From Clostridium ganghwense (lineage in GTDB: Bacteria; Bacillota; Clostridia; Clostridiales; Clostridiaceae), in assembly GCF_026735165.1 (NCBI RefSeq), contig NZ_JAPQES010000004.1, positions 372,001-436,000 on the forward strand: a DNA stretch of 64,000 nucleotides, written 5' to 3'. The position numbers and the translations under genes are program-made. Shown here in pieces: positions 50,394 through 58,035 of this stretch. The stretch's first letter is position 1; every line of letters starts with the position of its first letter. Below the pieces are notes generated by a model. That model saw only the letters and a program-made list of their open reading frames with translations, was not told the origin of the DNA and made no database searches.

Positions 50394-52807
50394 TACTTAA
50401 CACTCCCCTTTACAGAAACTTTAGGAATTTCTACAGAAGCATGCTTCTTTACTACAAGTTTAAGCTTAAGTTTATTATTATTATCAACATATTTACTTGT
50501 ATCTTCTTTCTTTATGTGTAAATTTTGATATATACCTTCTTCCCACTTTGCAGTTTTGTTATTCCAAATATATTGAATCACTTCTTTATCTTTATTATTA
50601 TTACTTCTCGTTTCTAATTTGTATTTTAACTTTATATCTTCTACTTTAACTTTTTTATCAAAATTAAAATTAATCTCATATTCTCCACTAGCATCTATCC
50701 ATTGAGATGTGCTATCCAAATCTCTTATTCCATTTAAAACTTCTACCTTAGGTCTTATAACATCAAAAGGAATTTCGATTATATTTCCATTTCTATAGCT
50801 TAACTCTATAGGAGCTGTAACTAAGCTTTTTTCATATTTATCAATTTTTTTACCATTTACAAGTAAATTCTTTGTTATAGGCACTTTGGTCCATCCAAAT
50901 ATAGTTGGTTCAATTGTCTTATCTCTATCATTATCTTTAAAATATCCTAACAATAATCGTCTCTTTTGATTATTAAGTTTGATTTGTTCATGCTGACTTC
51001 TTGGAAGGTTATAATCATTATAAATGTTATCCACAAGATCATATATATTGTTATTCCTTACATTATTAGAGTATATTTTTGTAGCTTGATTAATTTTTTT
51101 TACTTCTCCCTTCTTTATCTCACCAATTTTTATACAACCGCTAGAAGTAATTAAATAGCAATCTTCTAAGTCAAATCCTAAATTATTTTTAATTTCTCCA
51201 TTATATTCTCCGTTAATATAATTTAGTTTTCCTTCCAAGATTCCTTTTTTAGTTTCATTTACATTAAGCTTAAGTATTTTATTTTCAAAAACTGAATTAT
51301 TATAAAATTCAACGGAAGTTTTAGGTTCCCAGATAATTTTAGATTCTATAATTTTCTCCTTTGACTGTGGATAGTTATCATGTATGAGATTAAATATGGG
51401 TTCTATGTCCATTCCATCTGCACTTTCAATCTTCATATCTCCTTTATTAGGCGTAAATATAGAAGAATATGTTTGAATATTTAAGTTTCCACTTTTATTT
51501 ACCTCAATAATATTAATTACATTTGCTATTGAGCCTGTAATTTTCGTAGAAATTCCTGAAACATACATAATCACCACAAAAACCAATGATATAACAGGAA
51601 CTGTTATCCACATATATTCTCTTTTGTCTTTCTTCTTTAAAATTAAATAGTTAACTGGTGCAATTAATATTATGTAAATAATAAATATAATTATAAGCTT
51701 GGACTCACTAGGAACAGGCAGCTCTGGTATTATATTTAAAGCACGTCTAAAATCATGTTTTCTCCCTTCATTACTTTGCATATTATTAAAATTACCGCCT
51801 GAATAATAATCTGATGGTAACACCTTTTGTATTAAGTTCTTTACAAATTGAGAATTATAATTCCAGCTTGGCATTGGATCTACCCCAAAATCAAAACCAG
51901 CTACAACAATACTTCCTTTTCCATTTTGTATTTTTTTTACAATCTCTACACCTTTATCTTTAAGAATTGAAGTGCCATTCTGTAACTTTATATCAAGAAT
52001 ATTTAAATCCATAGAAGTTCTATTCTTATTATTTTGTAATAAAGAGTATAACCCGTCAGTATTTTTCTTTGTAGTTTCTCCAACTTTTCCAGATAAAAAT
52101 TCATCCTTAAATATTGAAAAAGTTTTATTATATGCTGAACCGGTTCCTATAATTAAAGTGCCCCCTTTGTTTACCCACTTTTTTAATACATCATATTGCT
52201 TATTACTTAACTTAGATGTGTCAAAATCGTTTATAACAATTACATCAAACATACGAATTGTATTATAATCCTGTGGAAAAATCTTTTCGTTTAATTTTAA
52301 TGTTTTATTCTGCATAGTAACTGAATTTAAAAATGACATTGAACCAATTGAACTAATATAATTCAAATTATCAAATTCATCGCTTAGTATTCCTGTAAAA
52401 AAACTCTCAGAATTATATCCTGTACTTATTGTTTTTTCTTCTTCATAAACAACTTTCTTTCCTTGCACCAACTTTATGTTTAGCTTTGATGTTATCTTCA
52501 TTATAGGTACACTAATGTATACTTGTTTAGTTGAATTTATAGGCAAATTTATTGGCTTGGCAAAAATAGTTACTTTTCCATTACCACTTTCTGTTTCTAC
52601 CTGTATTTCTCCATCTATATCCTTTAATTTATTATTTATATCAACATTTATAGGTACATAATATCCAACTTTATAACTGCCATTAAACCCTACTTTAACA
52701 TTCAAATCTACTTTTCCTTCACTAGCATATGAAGTTATGGGAAAAGTAGCTAATATTATAAATAGGGTTAAAAAAATTACTAGAAATCCTTTTAATCTTA
52801 TTTTCAT
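50393..52807 (-). CDS. Secreted/membrane protein with GATase-like domain, first gene of MoxR-VWA operon
   Basis: 804 aa. The start is the ATG at 52807 after AGAGGG; a frame open further upstream to 52888 lacks a ribosome binding site. A signal peptide (about 1-29, ending ITSYAS) is followed by a beta-rich extracytoplasmic domain and a GATase-like segment (WVNKGGTLIIGTGSAY). Two helices lie near 366-388 and 402-424 (the first ends APVNYLIL); the extracytoplasmic C-terminal half is Asn/Lys-rich. Similar proteins accompany DUF58/MoxR clusters. Function unknown. Confidence 0.88.
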   Translation of the reverse strand: MKIRLKGFLVIFLTLFIILATFPITSYASEGKVDLNVKVGFNGSYKVGYYVPINVDINNKLKDIDGEIQVETESGNGKVTIFAKPINLPINSTKQVYISVPIMKITSKLNIKLVQGKKVVYEEEKTISTGYNSESFFTGILSDEFDNLNYISSIGSMSFLNSVTMQNKTLKLNEKIFPQDYNTIRMFDVIVINDFDTSKLSNKQYDVLKKWVNKGGTLIIGTGSAYNKTFSIFKDEFLSGKVGETTKKNTDGLYSLLQNNKNRTSMDLNILDIKLQNGTSILKDKGVEIVKKIQNGKGSIVVAGFDFGVDPMPSWNYNSQFVKNLIQKVLPSDYYSGGNFNNMQSNEGRKHDFRRALNIIPELPVPSESKLIIIFIIYIILIAPVNYLILKKKDKREYMWITVPVISLVFVVIMYVSGISTKITGSIANVINIIEVNKSGNLNIQTYSSIFTPNKGDMKIESADGMDIEPIFNLIHDNYPQSKEKIIESKIIWEPKTSVEFYNNSVFENKILKLNVNETKKGILEGKLNYINGEYNGEIKNNLGFDLEDCYLITSSGCIKIGEIKKGEVKKINQATKIYSNNVRNNNIYDLVDNIYNDYNLPRSQHEQIKLNNQKRRLLLGYFKDNDRDKTIEPTIFGWTKVPITKNLLVNGKKIDKYEKSLVTAPIELSYRNGNIIEIPFDVIRPKVEVLNGIRDLDSTSQWIDASGEYEINFNFDKKVKVEDIKLKYKLETRSNNNKDKEVIQYIWNNKTAKWEEGIYQNLHIKKEDTSKYVDNNNKLKLKLVVKKHASVEIPKVSVKGSVK

Positions 52808-52838
52808 TAAAATTCCCTCTCTTATCTGCATATTTTTA

Positions 52839-52866
52839 ATATTATGATAACATTTAGTATTAACAA
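52839..52866 (-). promoter_or_regulatory. Probable promoter of MoxR-VWA operon
   Basis: Minus-strand TTGTTA (52861-52866), 16-nt spacer, TAATAT (52839-52844), between the XRE gene and the operon. No terminator separates it from the regulator, so read-through is also possible. Confidence 0.45.
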
Positions 52867-52915
52867 AATTGTAACAATCACGTAACATAAACCTTAAATC
52901 AATCTTAAACTTTCT

Positions 52916-53368
52916 TTAGTTTTCATTAAGTAATTGAAATTTTTCTTCAATATATTCTTTATTAGAAGAACTATACCATCTTCTATTTTCATTATCCAAA
53001 ATTCTGTAATGACCGCTTATTCTATTCTGCTGTAATCTAAAATTTTCCGTACTTTTTACATTGTCCCACCATACATATCCTCCCATGGTTTTATTTCTAG
53101 GAGTATATAAATTATCAAGAGCTATAATCTCAACTACTTCTACAGGATTATCTCCAAGAGCCATCTGAAGAATTTCACTTTCTCTAAATATGGCACACAA
53201 AGCAACTGCTGCTGTCCAGCTTAACTTAGTTCTATCTTTTTCTATTTGTACTAGGGTTTTCTTTGATAATCCTAAAACTTCAGCCATTTTTTCTTGAGAA
53301 AAATTATATTCTGTTCTTATTAATTTTAATTTACTAGATATTATTTCTATTATTTTTTCCTTATCCAC
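52916..53368 (-). CDS. XRE-family transcriptional regulator
   Basis: 150 aa. A Cro/C1-type HTH occupies about residues 6-60 (SQEKMAEVLGLSKKTLVQIEKDRTKL without its flanks). A C-terminal region of unknown type follows (GGYVWWDNVKSTENFRLQQN, then NRRWYSSSNKEYIEEKF), perhaps a ligand or dimerisation part. The start is GTG at 53368, 8 nt after GGAGG; the ATG at 53383 has no such site. Its promoter holds a 42-nt double-dyad operator (53397-53438), so autoregulation is likely. It stands just upstream of the MoxR-VWA operon and may control it. Confidence 0.88.
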   Translation of the reverse strand: MDKEKIIEIISSKLKLIRTEYNFSQEKMAEVLGLSKKTLVQIEKDRTKLSWTAAVALCAIFRESEILQMALGDNPVEVVEIIALDNLYTPRNKTMGGYVWWDNVKSTENFRLQQNRISGHYRILDNENRRWYSSSNKEYIEEKFQLLNEN

Positions 53369-53396
53369 GTTATTTGCCTCCATCTTCTATAGTATA

Positions 53397-53438
53397 AACA
53401 ATTACACATAGTGTAATTTTACACTATGTGTAATTGTT
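53397..53438 (-). promoter_or_regulatory. Double-dyad operator upstream of the XRE gene
   Basis: A perfect inverted repeat with 19-nt arms (53397-53415 and 53420-53438) and a 4-nt centre. Each arm contains its own smaller dyad TTACAC-N3-GTGTAA (53402-53416 and 53419-53433), with centres 17 bp apart. The two sub-sites overlap the -10 region and spacer of the promoter at 53416-53444, as expected for two repressor dimers. Confidence 0.8.
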
Positions 53439-53444
53439 CTTCAA
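53416..53444 (-). promoter_or_regulatory. XRE gene promoter
   Basis: Minus-strand TTGAAG (53439-53444), 17-nt spacer, TAAAAT (53416-53421). The spacer is occupied by one operator dyad and the start-site region by the other. Confidence 0.7.
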
Positions 53445-53533
53445 CTTGCTTTTCGAATACCTTTAATGTAATAAAATCTAAATATGTATCAACAATTAAA
53501 ATACAAGTTCATATTTTTCGCCAAAATTCACCT

Positions 53534-53561
53534 AAAAAAACCCCAGGCTTAATGCCTGAGG
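53534..53561 (-). terminator. Terminator of lipoprotein gene
   Basis: 8-bp GC-rich stem with one G-U pair, followed by seven T on the minus strand, 15 nt past the stop codon of the lipoprotein gene. Confidence 0.85.
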
Positions 53562-53575
53562 CTTAACTTCTTATA

Positions 53576-54187
53576 TTAATTTTGAATAGTAGTTACAGTA
53601 CCATTTTTTACATAAACATATAAATTATTATCATAAACATATTGTTTAGATATACTATTAGCTGTTTTAGTTGTATTTATATCATTAGGTATACCACATG
53701 CAAATAATAATTCCAACTCATTCATACCAATTTCCGGCTCATATTTCCTATCTTCTAAATAATTTTGTAATCTTTTTATTTGTTCTGAAAATGGCCCATC
53801 ATAATCCGACTCTATTCTTTTTATTTTCCTTTTTGCATCTCTTATTCTAATTTCTAAACTATATTTTTTTATCCTATCATCATTAGTATAAATGTTATGC
53901 ATAGCTTGTGTATAATATTTTAGGTTTTCTGCTCCTTGGATTTTGCAATCTTTTAAATTAATGTAAATTTTCCCTATATCAAAATCTCCTGTATTAATCC
54001 CTTCTTTTATAAGAGAAACTGTTTCCTTTATAATTTCATTATTCCATTTACTAGTGACGTTTGTATTTTGAGAATTTGATTCTTGTGAAGTAGAATTCCA
54101 ATTAGTGCTACTAACATTATTAGAACCACATCCATAGAACCCTAATGATAAAACAATTATTACACTAAATATTTTAAGTATTTTCAT
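53576..54187 (-). CDS. Predicted lipoprotein of unknown function
   Basis: 203 aa. The ATG at 54187 after AAGGAGAG gives MKILKIFSVIIVLSLGFYGC with a lipobox-like GFYGC, so Cys20 would be lipidated and the protein anchored outside the membrane. A Ser/Asn-rich linker follows, then an alpha-helical, charged domain (RIRDAKRKIKRIESDYDGPF) and a short C-terminal segment with LLFACGIPNDINTT that resembles SmpA/OmlA-like or DUF-type beta units only loosely. It is monocistronic: consensus promoter at 54232-54260 and a terminator at 53534. Family not recognised. Confidence 0.8.
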   Translation of the reverse strand: MKILKIFSVIIVLSLGFYGCGSNNVSSTNWNSTSQESNSQNTNVTSKWNNEIIKETVSLIKEGINTGDFDIGKIYINLKDCKIQGAENLKYYTQAMHNIYTNDDRIKKYSLEIRIRDAKRKIKRIESDYDGPFSEQIKRLQNYLEDRKYEPEIGMNELELLFACGIPNDINTTKTANSISKQYVYDNNLYVYVKNGTVTTIQN

Positions 54188-54231
54188 ATTAAACTCTCCT
54201 TTCAATAATTAGTTAACTTTCACTATTTGTT

Positions 54232-54260
54232 ATTATACCTTTATTCGACATTATTTTCAA
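54232..54260 (-). promoter_or_regulatory. Lipoprotein gene promoter
   Basis: Minus-strand TTGAAA (54255-54260), 17-nt spacer, TATAAT (54232-54237). Confidence 0.8.
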
Positions 54261-54331
54261 TCATAATTAATTTTTTCTATATATAGCTTAGTTTTACAGT
54301 AATATATTTATATACATTAATAGTTTTCAAT

Positions 54332-54378
54332 AAAAAAAGCCACAAGAATAGAACTTTTAATTCTATCCCAGCAGCTTT
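54332..54378 (-). terminator. Terminator of reverse rubrerythrin gene
   Basis: Long imperfect stem around GATAGAA/TTCTATT and AAAGC/GCTTT, followed by seven T on the minus strand, 40 nt past the stop codon. Confidence 0.75.
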
Positions 54379-54417
54379 ATCATTTACATTTTATTAAATA
54401 TATAATCGTTTAGTATA

Positions 54418-54966
54418 TTATCCGAAAAATCTCTTTAATAGACCTCTGAAAGCTGAACCATGTCTAGCTTCATCTTTGCACATTTCATGGACAGTATCAT
54501 GAATTGCATCATAGTTTAATTTTTTAGCAAGTGTAGCAAGGTCTTTCTTTCCTTGACAGGCACCATGCTCTGCTTCAACTCTCATTTCTAAGTTTTTCTT
54601 AGTACTATCAGTTACTACTTCTCCTAAAAGTTCTGCAAATTTAGCAGCATGTTCTGCTTCTTCAAAAGCTATTCTCTTATATGCTTCTGCTACTTCTGGG
54701 AATCCTTCTCTATCTGCTTGTCTACTCATTGCTAAGTACATACCTACTTCAGTACATTCTCCAACAAAGTTAGCTCTTAATCCTTCTAATACTTCAGCAT
54801 CTACATCTTTAGCTATACCTATTCTATGTTCATCTGCCCATTGTAAATTGTCATCTTCTTTCTTTTCTATAAACTTATCCTTTGGCGCTTTACATTGTGG
54901 GCAAAATTCTGGTGCCTCAGCTCCTTCGTGAACATATCCGCATACTGTACAAACAAATTTTTTCAT
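54418..54966 (-). CDS. Reverse rubrerythrin
   Basis: 182 aa. The N-terminal rubredoxin domain binds one iron through Cys6, Cys9, Cys22 and Cys25. The C-terminal ferritin-like domain has ExxH di-iron motifs ([19 protein letters not shown]-type ends). This rubredoxin-first order defines reverse rubrerythrin, an NADH-linked peroxidase of anaerobic clostridia induced by oxygen. It is monocistronic, with its own promoter (55077-55105) and terminator. A possible PerR box lies after the start site. Confidence 0.95.
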   Translation of the reverse strand: MKKFVCTVCGYVHEGAEAPEFCPQCKAPKDKFIEKKEDDNLQWADEHRIGIAKDVDAEVLEGLRANFVGECTEVGMYLAMSRQADREGFPEVAEAYKRIAFEEAEHAAKFAELLGEVVTDSTKKNLEMRVEAEHGACQGKKDLATLAKKLNYDAIHDTVHEMCKDEARHGSAFRGLLKRFFG

Positions 54967-55030
54967 TTTATATTCCTCCTAATTATTTATATATTTTTAT
55001 TTAATATTTACATTATATTTTTTGTTATTT

Positions 55031-55045
55031 AAATAATTATTATTT
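55031..55045. promoter_or_regulatory. Candidate PerR box upstream of reverse rubrerythrin
   Basis: Sequence AAATAATTATTATTT matches 11 of 14 informative positions of the PerR consensus TTATAATNATTATAA. It lies downstream of the predicted start site. The region is very AT-rich, so chance is a real alternative. Confidence 0.3.
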
Positions 55046-55076
55046 GTTAATAATTATTTTCCGTTGCTATATTTAT

Positions 55077-55105
55077 ACTATATACTATATTTTATTTTTT
55101 AGCAA
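55077..55105 (-). promoter_or_regulatory. Reverse rubrerythrin promoter
   Basis: Minus-strand TTGCTA (55100-55105), 17-nt spacer, TATAGT (55077-55082). The rest of the 318-nt spacer (54967-55284) is AT-rich and holds only the NSS-gene terminator near 55246-55276. Confidence 0.55.
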
Positions 55106-55245
55106 TTTATTCTCTTATCATTATAGTTAATCTAGCTAAATTAACTCTTTATTGCTCTTAATTTTTATGAATTACTAATTGTTTTTATATTTAAGTGATT
55201 TTTGGTTGTTTTTATTAACTTATATCTAAAATAAGACTAAAATAA

Positions 55246-55276
55246 AAAAAATGTTGGATAAACTCCAACATTTTTT
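55246..55276 (-). terminator. Terminator of NSS transporter gene
   Basis: Perfect 13-bp stem AAAAAATGTTGGA/TCCAACATTTTTT with a 5-nt loop, 9 nt past the stop codon. Confidence 0.85.
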
Positions 55277-55284
55277 ATTTCTTT

Positions 55285-56598
55285 TTAACCAATGCCTCCA
55301 TATACAGCACCTAAAATCAAAACTACTATAGCTACAATTGTAAATACATATTTAGCTACAGGCTCAAACCATTTTCCTAGAGGTTTAACTGCACCTTTAT
55401 TTATTTCTTCTCTTGCTTTACCAATTCCGAATATCCAGAAAAAAGCTACTGCTGCTAATATTGCTCCTAAAGGTGAAAGATATATTGTTATGAAATCTGA
55501 AAAAGCCCCAAACTTTTCTAAACTTAAATCTAGTGGAATACCTAAAATGAAAGCTAAAATAGAAATTATTAGTACACTTTTACTTCTTGTCCATTTTAAT
55601 CTATACATAACAGCCTCTACAGGTGCTTCTAACATATTTATAGCTGAAGAAATGGCAGCAAAAATTATACTTAAGAAAAATAACGCTCCAAATACCTGTC
55701 CACCTGGCATCATCTTAAAAATTGATGGTACAGTAATGAATAACAAAGCTGGTCCTGCTGTTGGATCTAATCCAAATGAAAATGCTGCTGGTATTATTAT
55801 AAATGCTGCAAGCAAAGCAGACATTGTATCAAAAATTACAGTGTTAATAGCAGAATTAGGTATATCAATTTCATCATTTAAATAACTTCCATACACAACT
55901 AAAGCTGAACCTGTTAGTGATACTGTGAAAAATGCTTGTCCAAGTGCCATAACCCAAGTTATAGGTTTTTGTAAATAAGACCACTTAGGTATTAATAAAT
56001 ATTTTATACCTTCTGCAGCTCCTGGAAGAGTTAAAGATTTTACCATTAGTGCAACAAATATTATAAAAAGCGCTGGCATTATAATTTTATTTATCTTTTC
56101 TATTCCTTTAGAAACCCCACCAATAACTATACTTGCCGTAATTATTACAGCTAAAGCGTGCCATCCTATACTAGTTGACGTACCTGCAAAACTAGTAAAG
56201 TAAGCTGGTATATCTACTTTATTAAAAGTACCACCTATAATTGCTAAAAAATATCTAAGTATCCAGCCTACTACTATAGTATAAAAAACAAATATTCCAG
56301 CAAGTCCTATTGTAGGTATACTTGCAAATAGAGAACCAAAAGGCAATTTCTTTTCTTCAAAAATCTCTTTAATTCCACCAAAAGAACCTTTTTTTCTACT
56401 TCTACCAAGAGCAAATTCCCCCATTAGACCTGTAGTACCTAAAATTAATACAAATAAACAATATGGAATAAGAAAAGCTGCCCCTCCGTATTGCCCAAGC
56501 CTCCATGAGAACATCCAAATGTTCCCTAATCCTACTGCTGAACCTATACATGACAGTATAAATCCTAATTTTCCTGAAAAATTTTCTCTTTCTTTCAT
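55285..56598 (-). CDS. Sodium-dependent NSS-family transporter
   Basis: 437 aa, about 11 membrane helices, of the neurotransmitter:sodium symporter (SNF) family, which imports amino acids with sodium. The N-terminal helix reads LSCIGSAVGLGNIWMF, the LeuT-like unwound sodium site, and GEFALGRSRKKGSFGGIKEIF follows. The substrate cannot be read, but bacterial members take up Leu, Trp, Tyr or similar. The 5' leader (56637-56870) holds a leader ORF and an attenuator, pointing to amino-acid control. AAGGGGG precedes the ATG. Confidence 0.95.
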   Translation of the reverse strand: MKERENFSGKLGFILSCIGSAVGLGNIWMFSWRLGQYGGAAFLIPYCLFVLILGTTGLMGEFALGRSRKKGSFGGIKEIFEEKKLPFGSLFASIPTIGLAGIFVFYTIVVGWILRYFLAIIGGTFNKVDIPAYFTSFAGTSTSIGWHALAVIITASIVIGGVSKGIEKINKIIMPALFIIFVALMVKSLTLPGAAEGIKYLLIPKWSYLQKPITWVMALGQAFFTVSLTGSALVVYGSYLNDEIDIPNSAINTVIFDTMSALLAAFIIIPAAFSFGLDPTAGPALLFITVPSIFKMMPGGQVFGALFFLSIIFAAISSAINMLEAPVEAVMYRLKWTRSKSVLIISILAFILGIPLDLSLEKFGAFSDFITIYLSPLGAILAAVAFFWIFGIGKAREEINKGAVKPLGKWFEPVAKYVFTIVAIVVLILGAVYGGIG

Positions 56599-56636
56599 TA
56601 GTCTTTCCCCCTTTTTAAATTAAGTAAATTTAAATG

Positions 56637-56777
56637 CAAAAAAACCACATAGACAATATCTATGTGGCAAAAATATATCATTATATAATAACCATCATAG
56701 ATACAAACCCTATAAAAATAATCTCTTACGGGGCCTGTATCTATGATAAACTATTCAAATATCATATATACAAACCC
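56637..56777 (-). promoter_or_regulatory. Transcription attenuator upstream of the NSS transporter
   Basis: Five ordered segments on the minus strand: 1 (56760-56777), 2 (56731-56748), 3 (56692-56710), 4 (56659-56667), 5 (56645-56653). Segment 1 pairs with 2 over 18 nt (two G-U, one mismatch). Segment 2 pairs with 3 over 17 nt (two G-U). Segment 3 pairs with 4 (10 bp, one bulge). Segments 4 and 5 form a 9-bp terminator stem followed by seven T. The folds are mutually exclusive. Segment 1 starts at the stop codon of the leader ORF. Confidence 0.75.
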
Positions 56778-56839
56778 TATCTAAAATGGCTATTAAAAAA
56801 TATTTCTGTTTTAATGTTGCTGTTATTTATATAATTCAT
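56777..56839 (-). CDS. Leader peptide of NSS attenuator (20 aa)
   Basis: ATG at 56839, 7-8 nt after AGGAG, followed by 20 codons and TAG. The product (MNYINNSNIKTEIFFNSHFR) has five Asn, four Ile and three Phe, so it is biased but has no long run of one amino acid. Its stop codon coincides with the first base of pairing segment 1, exactly where a terminating ribosome would cover that segment. It lies just after a promoter (56870-56898). Probably a sensing ORF rather than a functional peptide. Confidence 0.6.
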   Translation of the reverse strand: MNYINNSNIKTEIFFNSHFR

Positions 56840-56869
56840 AATAATTTCTCCTAATAATTAATTTTTTAA

Positions 56870-56898
56870 ATGATAACATAATATACTGAATATTTCAA
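56870..56898 (-). promoter_or_regulatory. NSS transporter promoter
   Basis: Minus-strand TTGAAA (56893-56898), 17-nt spacer, TATCAT (56870-56875), 31 nt before the leader ATG. Confidence 0.65.
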
Positions 56899-56936
56899 GT
56901 TATTTTTAATGTTTTGTAAAAAAATTATTATCAAAT

Positions 56937-57899
56937 TTACTTTAAATCCTTATAACATTTATGCCCACAAAGACTCTCAGCGTTTTTCACTGCTCTAACA
57001 ACTGCTCTTTCCATAACTCTTGCAGCCAAAAGTCCAACTACATTAATATCAGCTTCAATTTCTCCAGTTGCAAGTGCAAATATAGTATCACCATCATACA
57101 TAGAATGTGCTGGATAAATTGTTCTACCGAAACCATTATGGGCCATAGAAGCGACCTTATTTGCTCCCGCTTTAGTAAGCTTTGCATTAGTAGCTATAAC
57201 CCCAATAGTAGTATTTCCATTAAATACATTTGTTTTATCATCATACTTTGCTACCATAATGTCTTCTGTATTTCTAAATGCTGTTTTATCTTTATTTAAA
57301 ACTCCAGCTGCTATTTTACCCTCTTCAGGATCTATAATGTCGCCAAGAGCATTAACAGCTACAATAGCTCCAACGGTTAAATCTCCTGCTTTAAGTGCAA
57401 AACTTCCAAGACCACCTTTCATAGAAAACTCTGGTCCTAAAATTTTACCAACTGTGGCTCCTGTACCTGCCCCTACATTTCCTTCTAGGGATTCTGTATT
57501 ATTTGCATTGATACAAGCTTTATATCCCATTTCCTTATCTGGTCTAATTTTATGATTTCCTATTACTAAATCAAATAGTGCAGCACCACAAACTATAGGA
57601 ACCTTTGTAACTCCTACATCAAAGCCAATTCCTTTCTCTTCTAAGTATTGCATTATACCCGATGCAGCATCAAGCCCAAAAGCACTTCCACCAGTTAATA
57701 AAACTCCATGTATTTTATCAACCATATTTACTGGATTTAAAAGATCTGTCTCACGAGTTCCTGGGGCTCCTCCTCTTACATCTACTCCTGCTGCTGCACC
57801 TTCTTCACAAAGAATTACTGTACAACCTGTAGCTGCTTCTAAATTTTGTTCATGTCCTACTTTAATTCCCTTTATATCAGTAAAATTTATAATCTCCAT
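56937..57899 (-). CDS. P1 (S58) family peptidase, DmpA-like
   Basis: 320 aa, of the DmpA/L-aminopeptidase family, Ntn-like hydrolases that self-cleave into two chains. The GNTTIGVIATNAKL segment near residue 230 contains the Thr expected to become the N-terminal nucleophile. LLTGGSAFGLDAASG and GNVGAGTGATVGK are further signatures. Members hydrolyse small peptides or amides, often beta-amino-acid dipeptides; the substrate here is unknown. AGAGGTGG precedes the ATG. It lies between the ECF component and the NSS transporter, each with its own terminator or promoter. Confidence 0.93.
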   Translation of the reverse strand: MEIINFTDIKGIKVGHEQNLEAATGCTVILCEEGAAAGVDVRGGAPGTRETDLLNPVNMVDKIHGVLLTGGSAFGLDAASGIMQYLEEKGIGFDVGVTKVPIVCGAALFDLVIGNHKIRPDKEMGYKACINANNTESLEGNVGAGTGATVGKILGPEFSMKGGLGSFALKAGDLTVGAIVAVNALGDIIDPEEGKIAAGVLNKDKTAFRNTEDIMVAKYDDKTNVFNGNTTIGVIATNAKLTKAGANKVASMAHNGFGRTIYPAHSMYDGDTIFALATGEIEADINVVGLLAARVMERAVVRAVKNAESLCGHKCYKDLK

Positions 57900-57986
57900 T
57901 TTTCCACCTCTAATTTATTTTTAGTACTTTCAAAATTCATATAACCTTAAAACAATTATACATTATTTTTTTATTGCTTATATAAC

Positions 57987-58020
57987 AAAAGCAGTAAAAA
58001 CTTTTTACGCTTTTACTGCT
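57987..58020 (-). terminator. Terminator of ECF S-component gene
   Basis: 10-bp stem AGCAGTAAAA/TTTTACTGCT (57990-57999, 58011-58020), followed by TTTTGTT on the minus strand. Confidence 0.75.
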
Positions 58021-58035
58021 AAATCATCAATTAAA

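Noticed and set aside
53397-53438. Palindrome as an intrinsic terminator
   Set aside because: It lies inside a promoter, not after a gene, and has no T tract on the 3' side.
56692-56777. Repeat pair GGGTTTGTAT... as a MITE or short CRISPR
   Set aside because: Two direct copies plus one inverted copy are fully explained by the alternating pairings of the attenuator; no spacers or target duplication.
56634-56834. 66-aa plus-strand frame
   Set aside because: It reads the attenuator inverted repeats backwards and has no ribosome binding site; the minus-strand leader explains the sequence.
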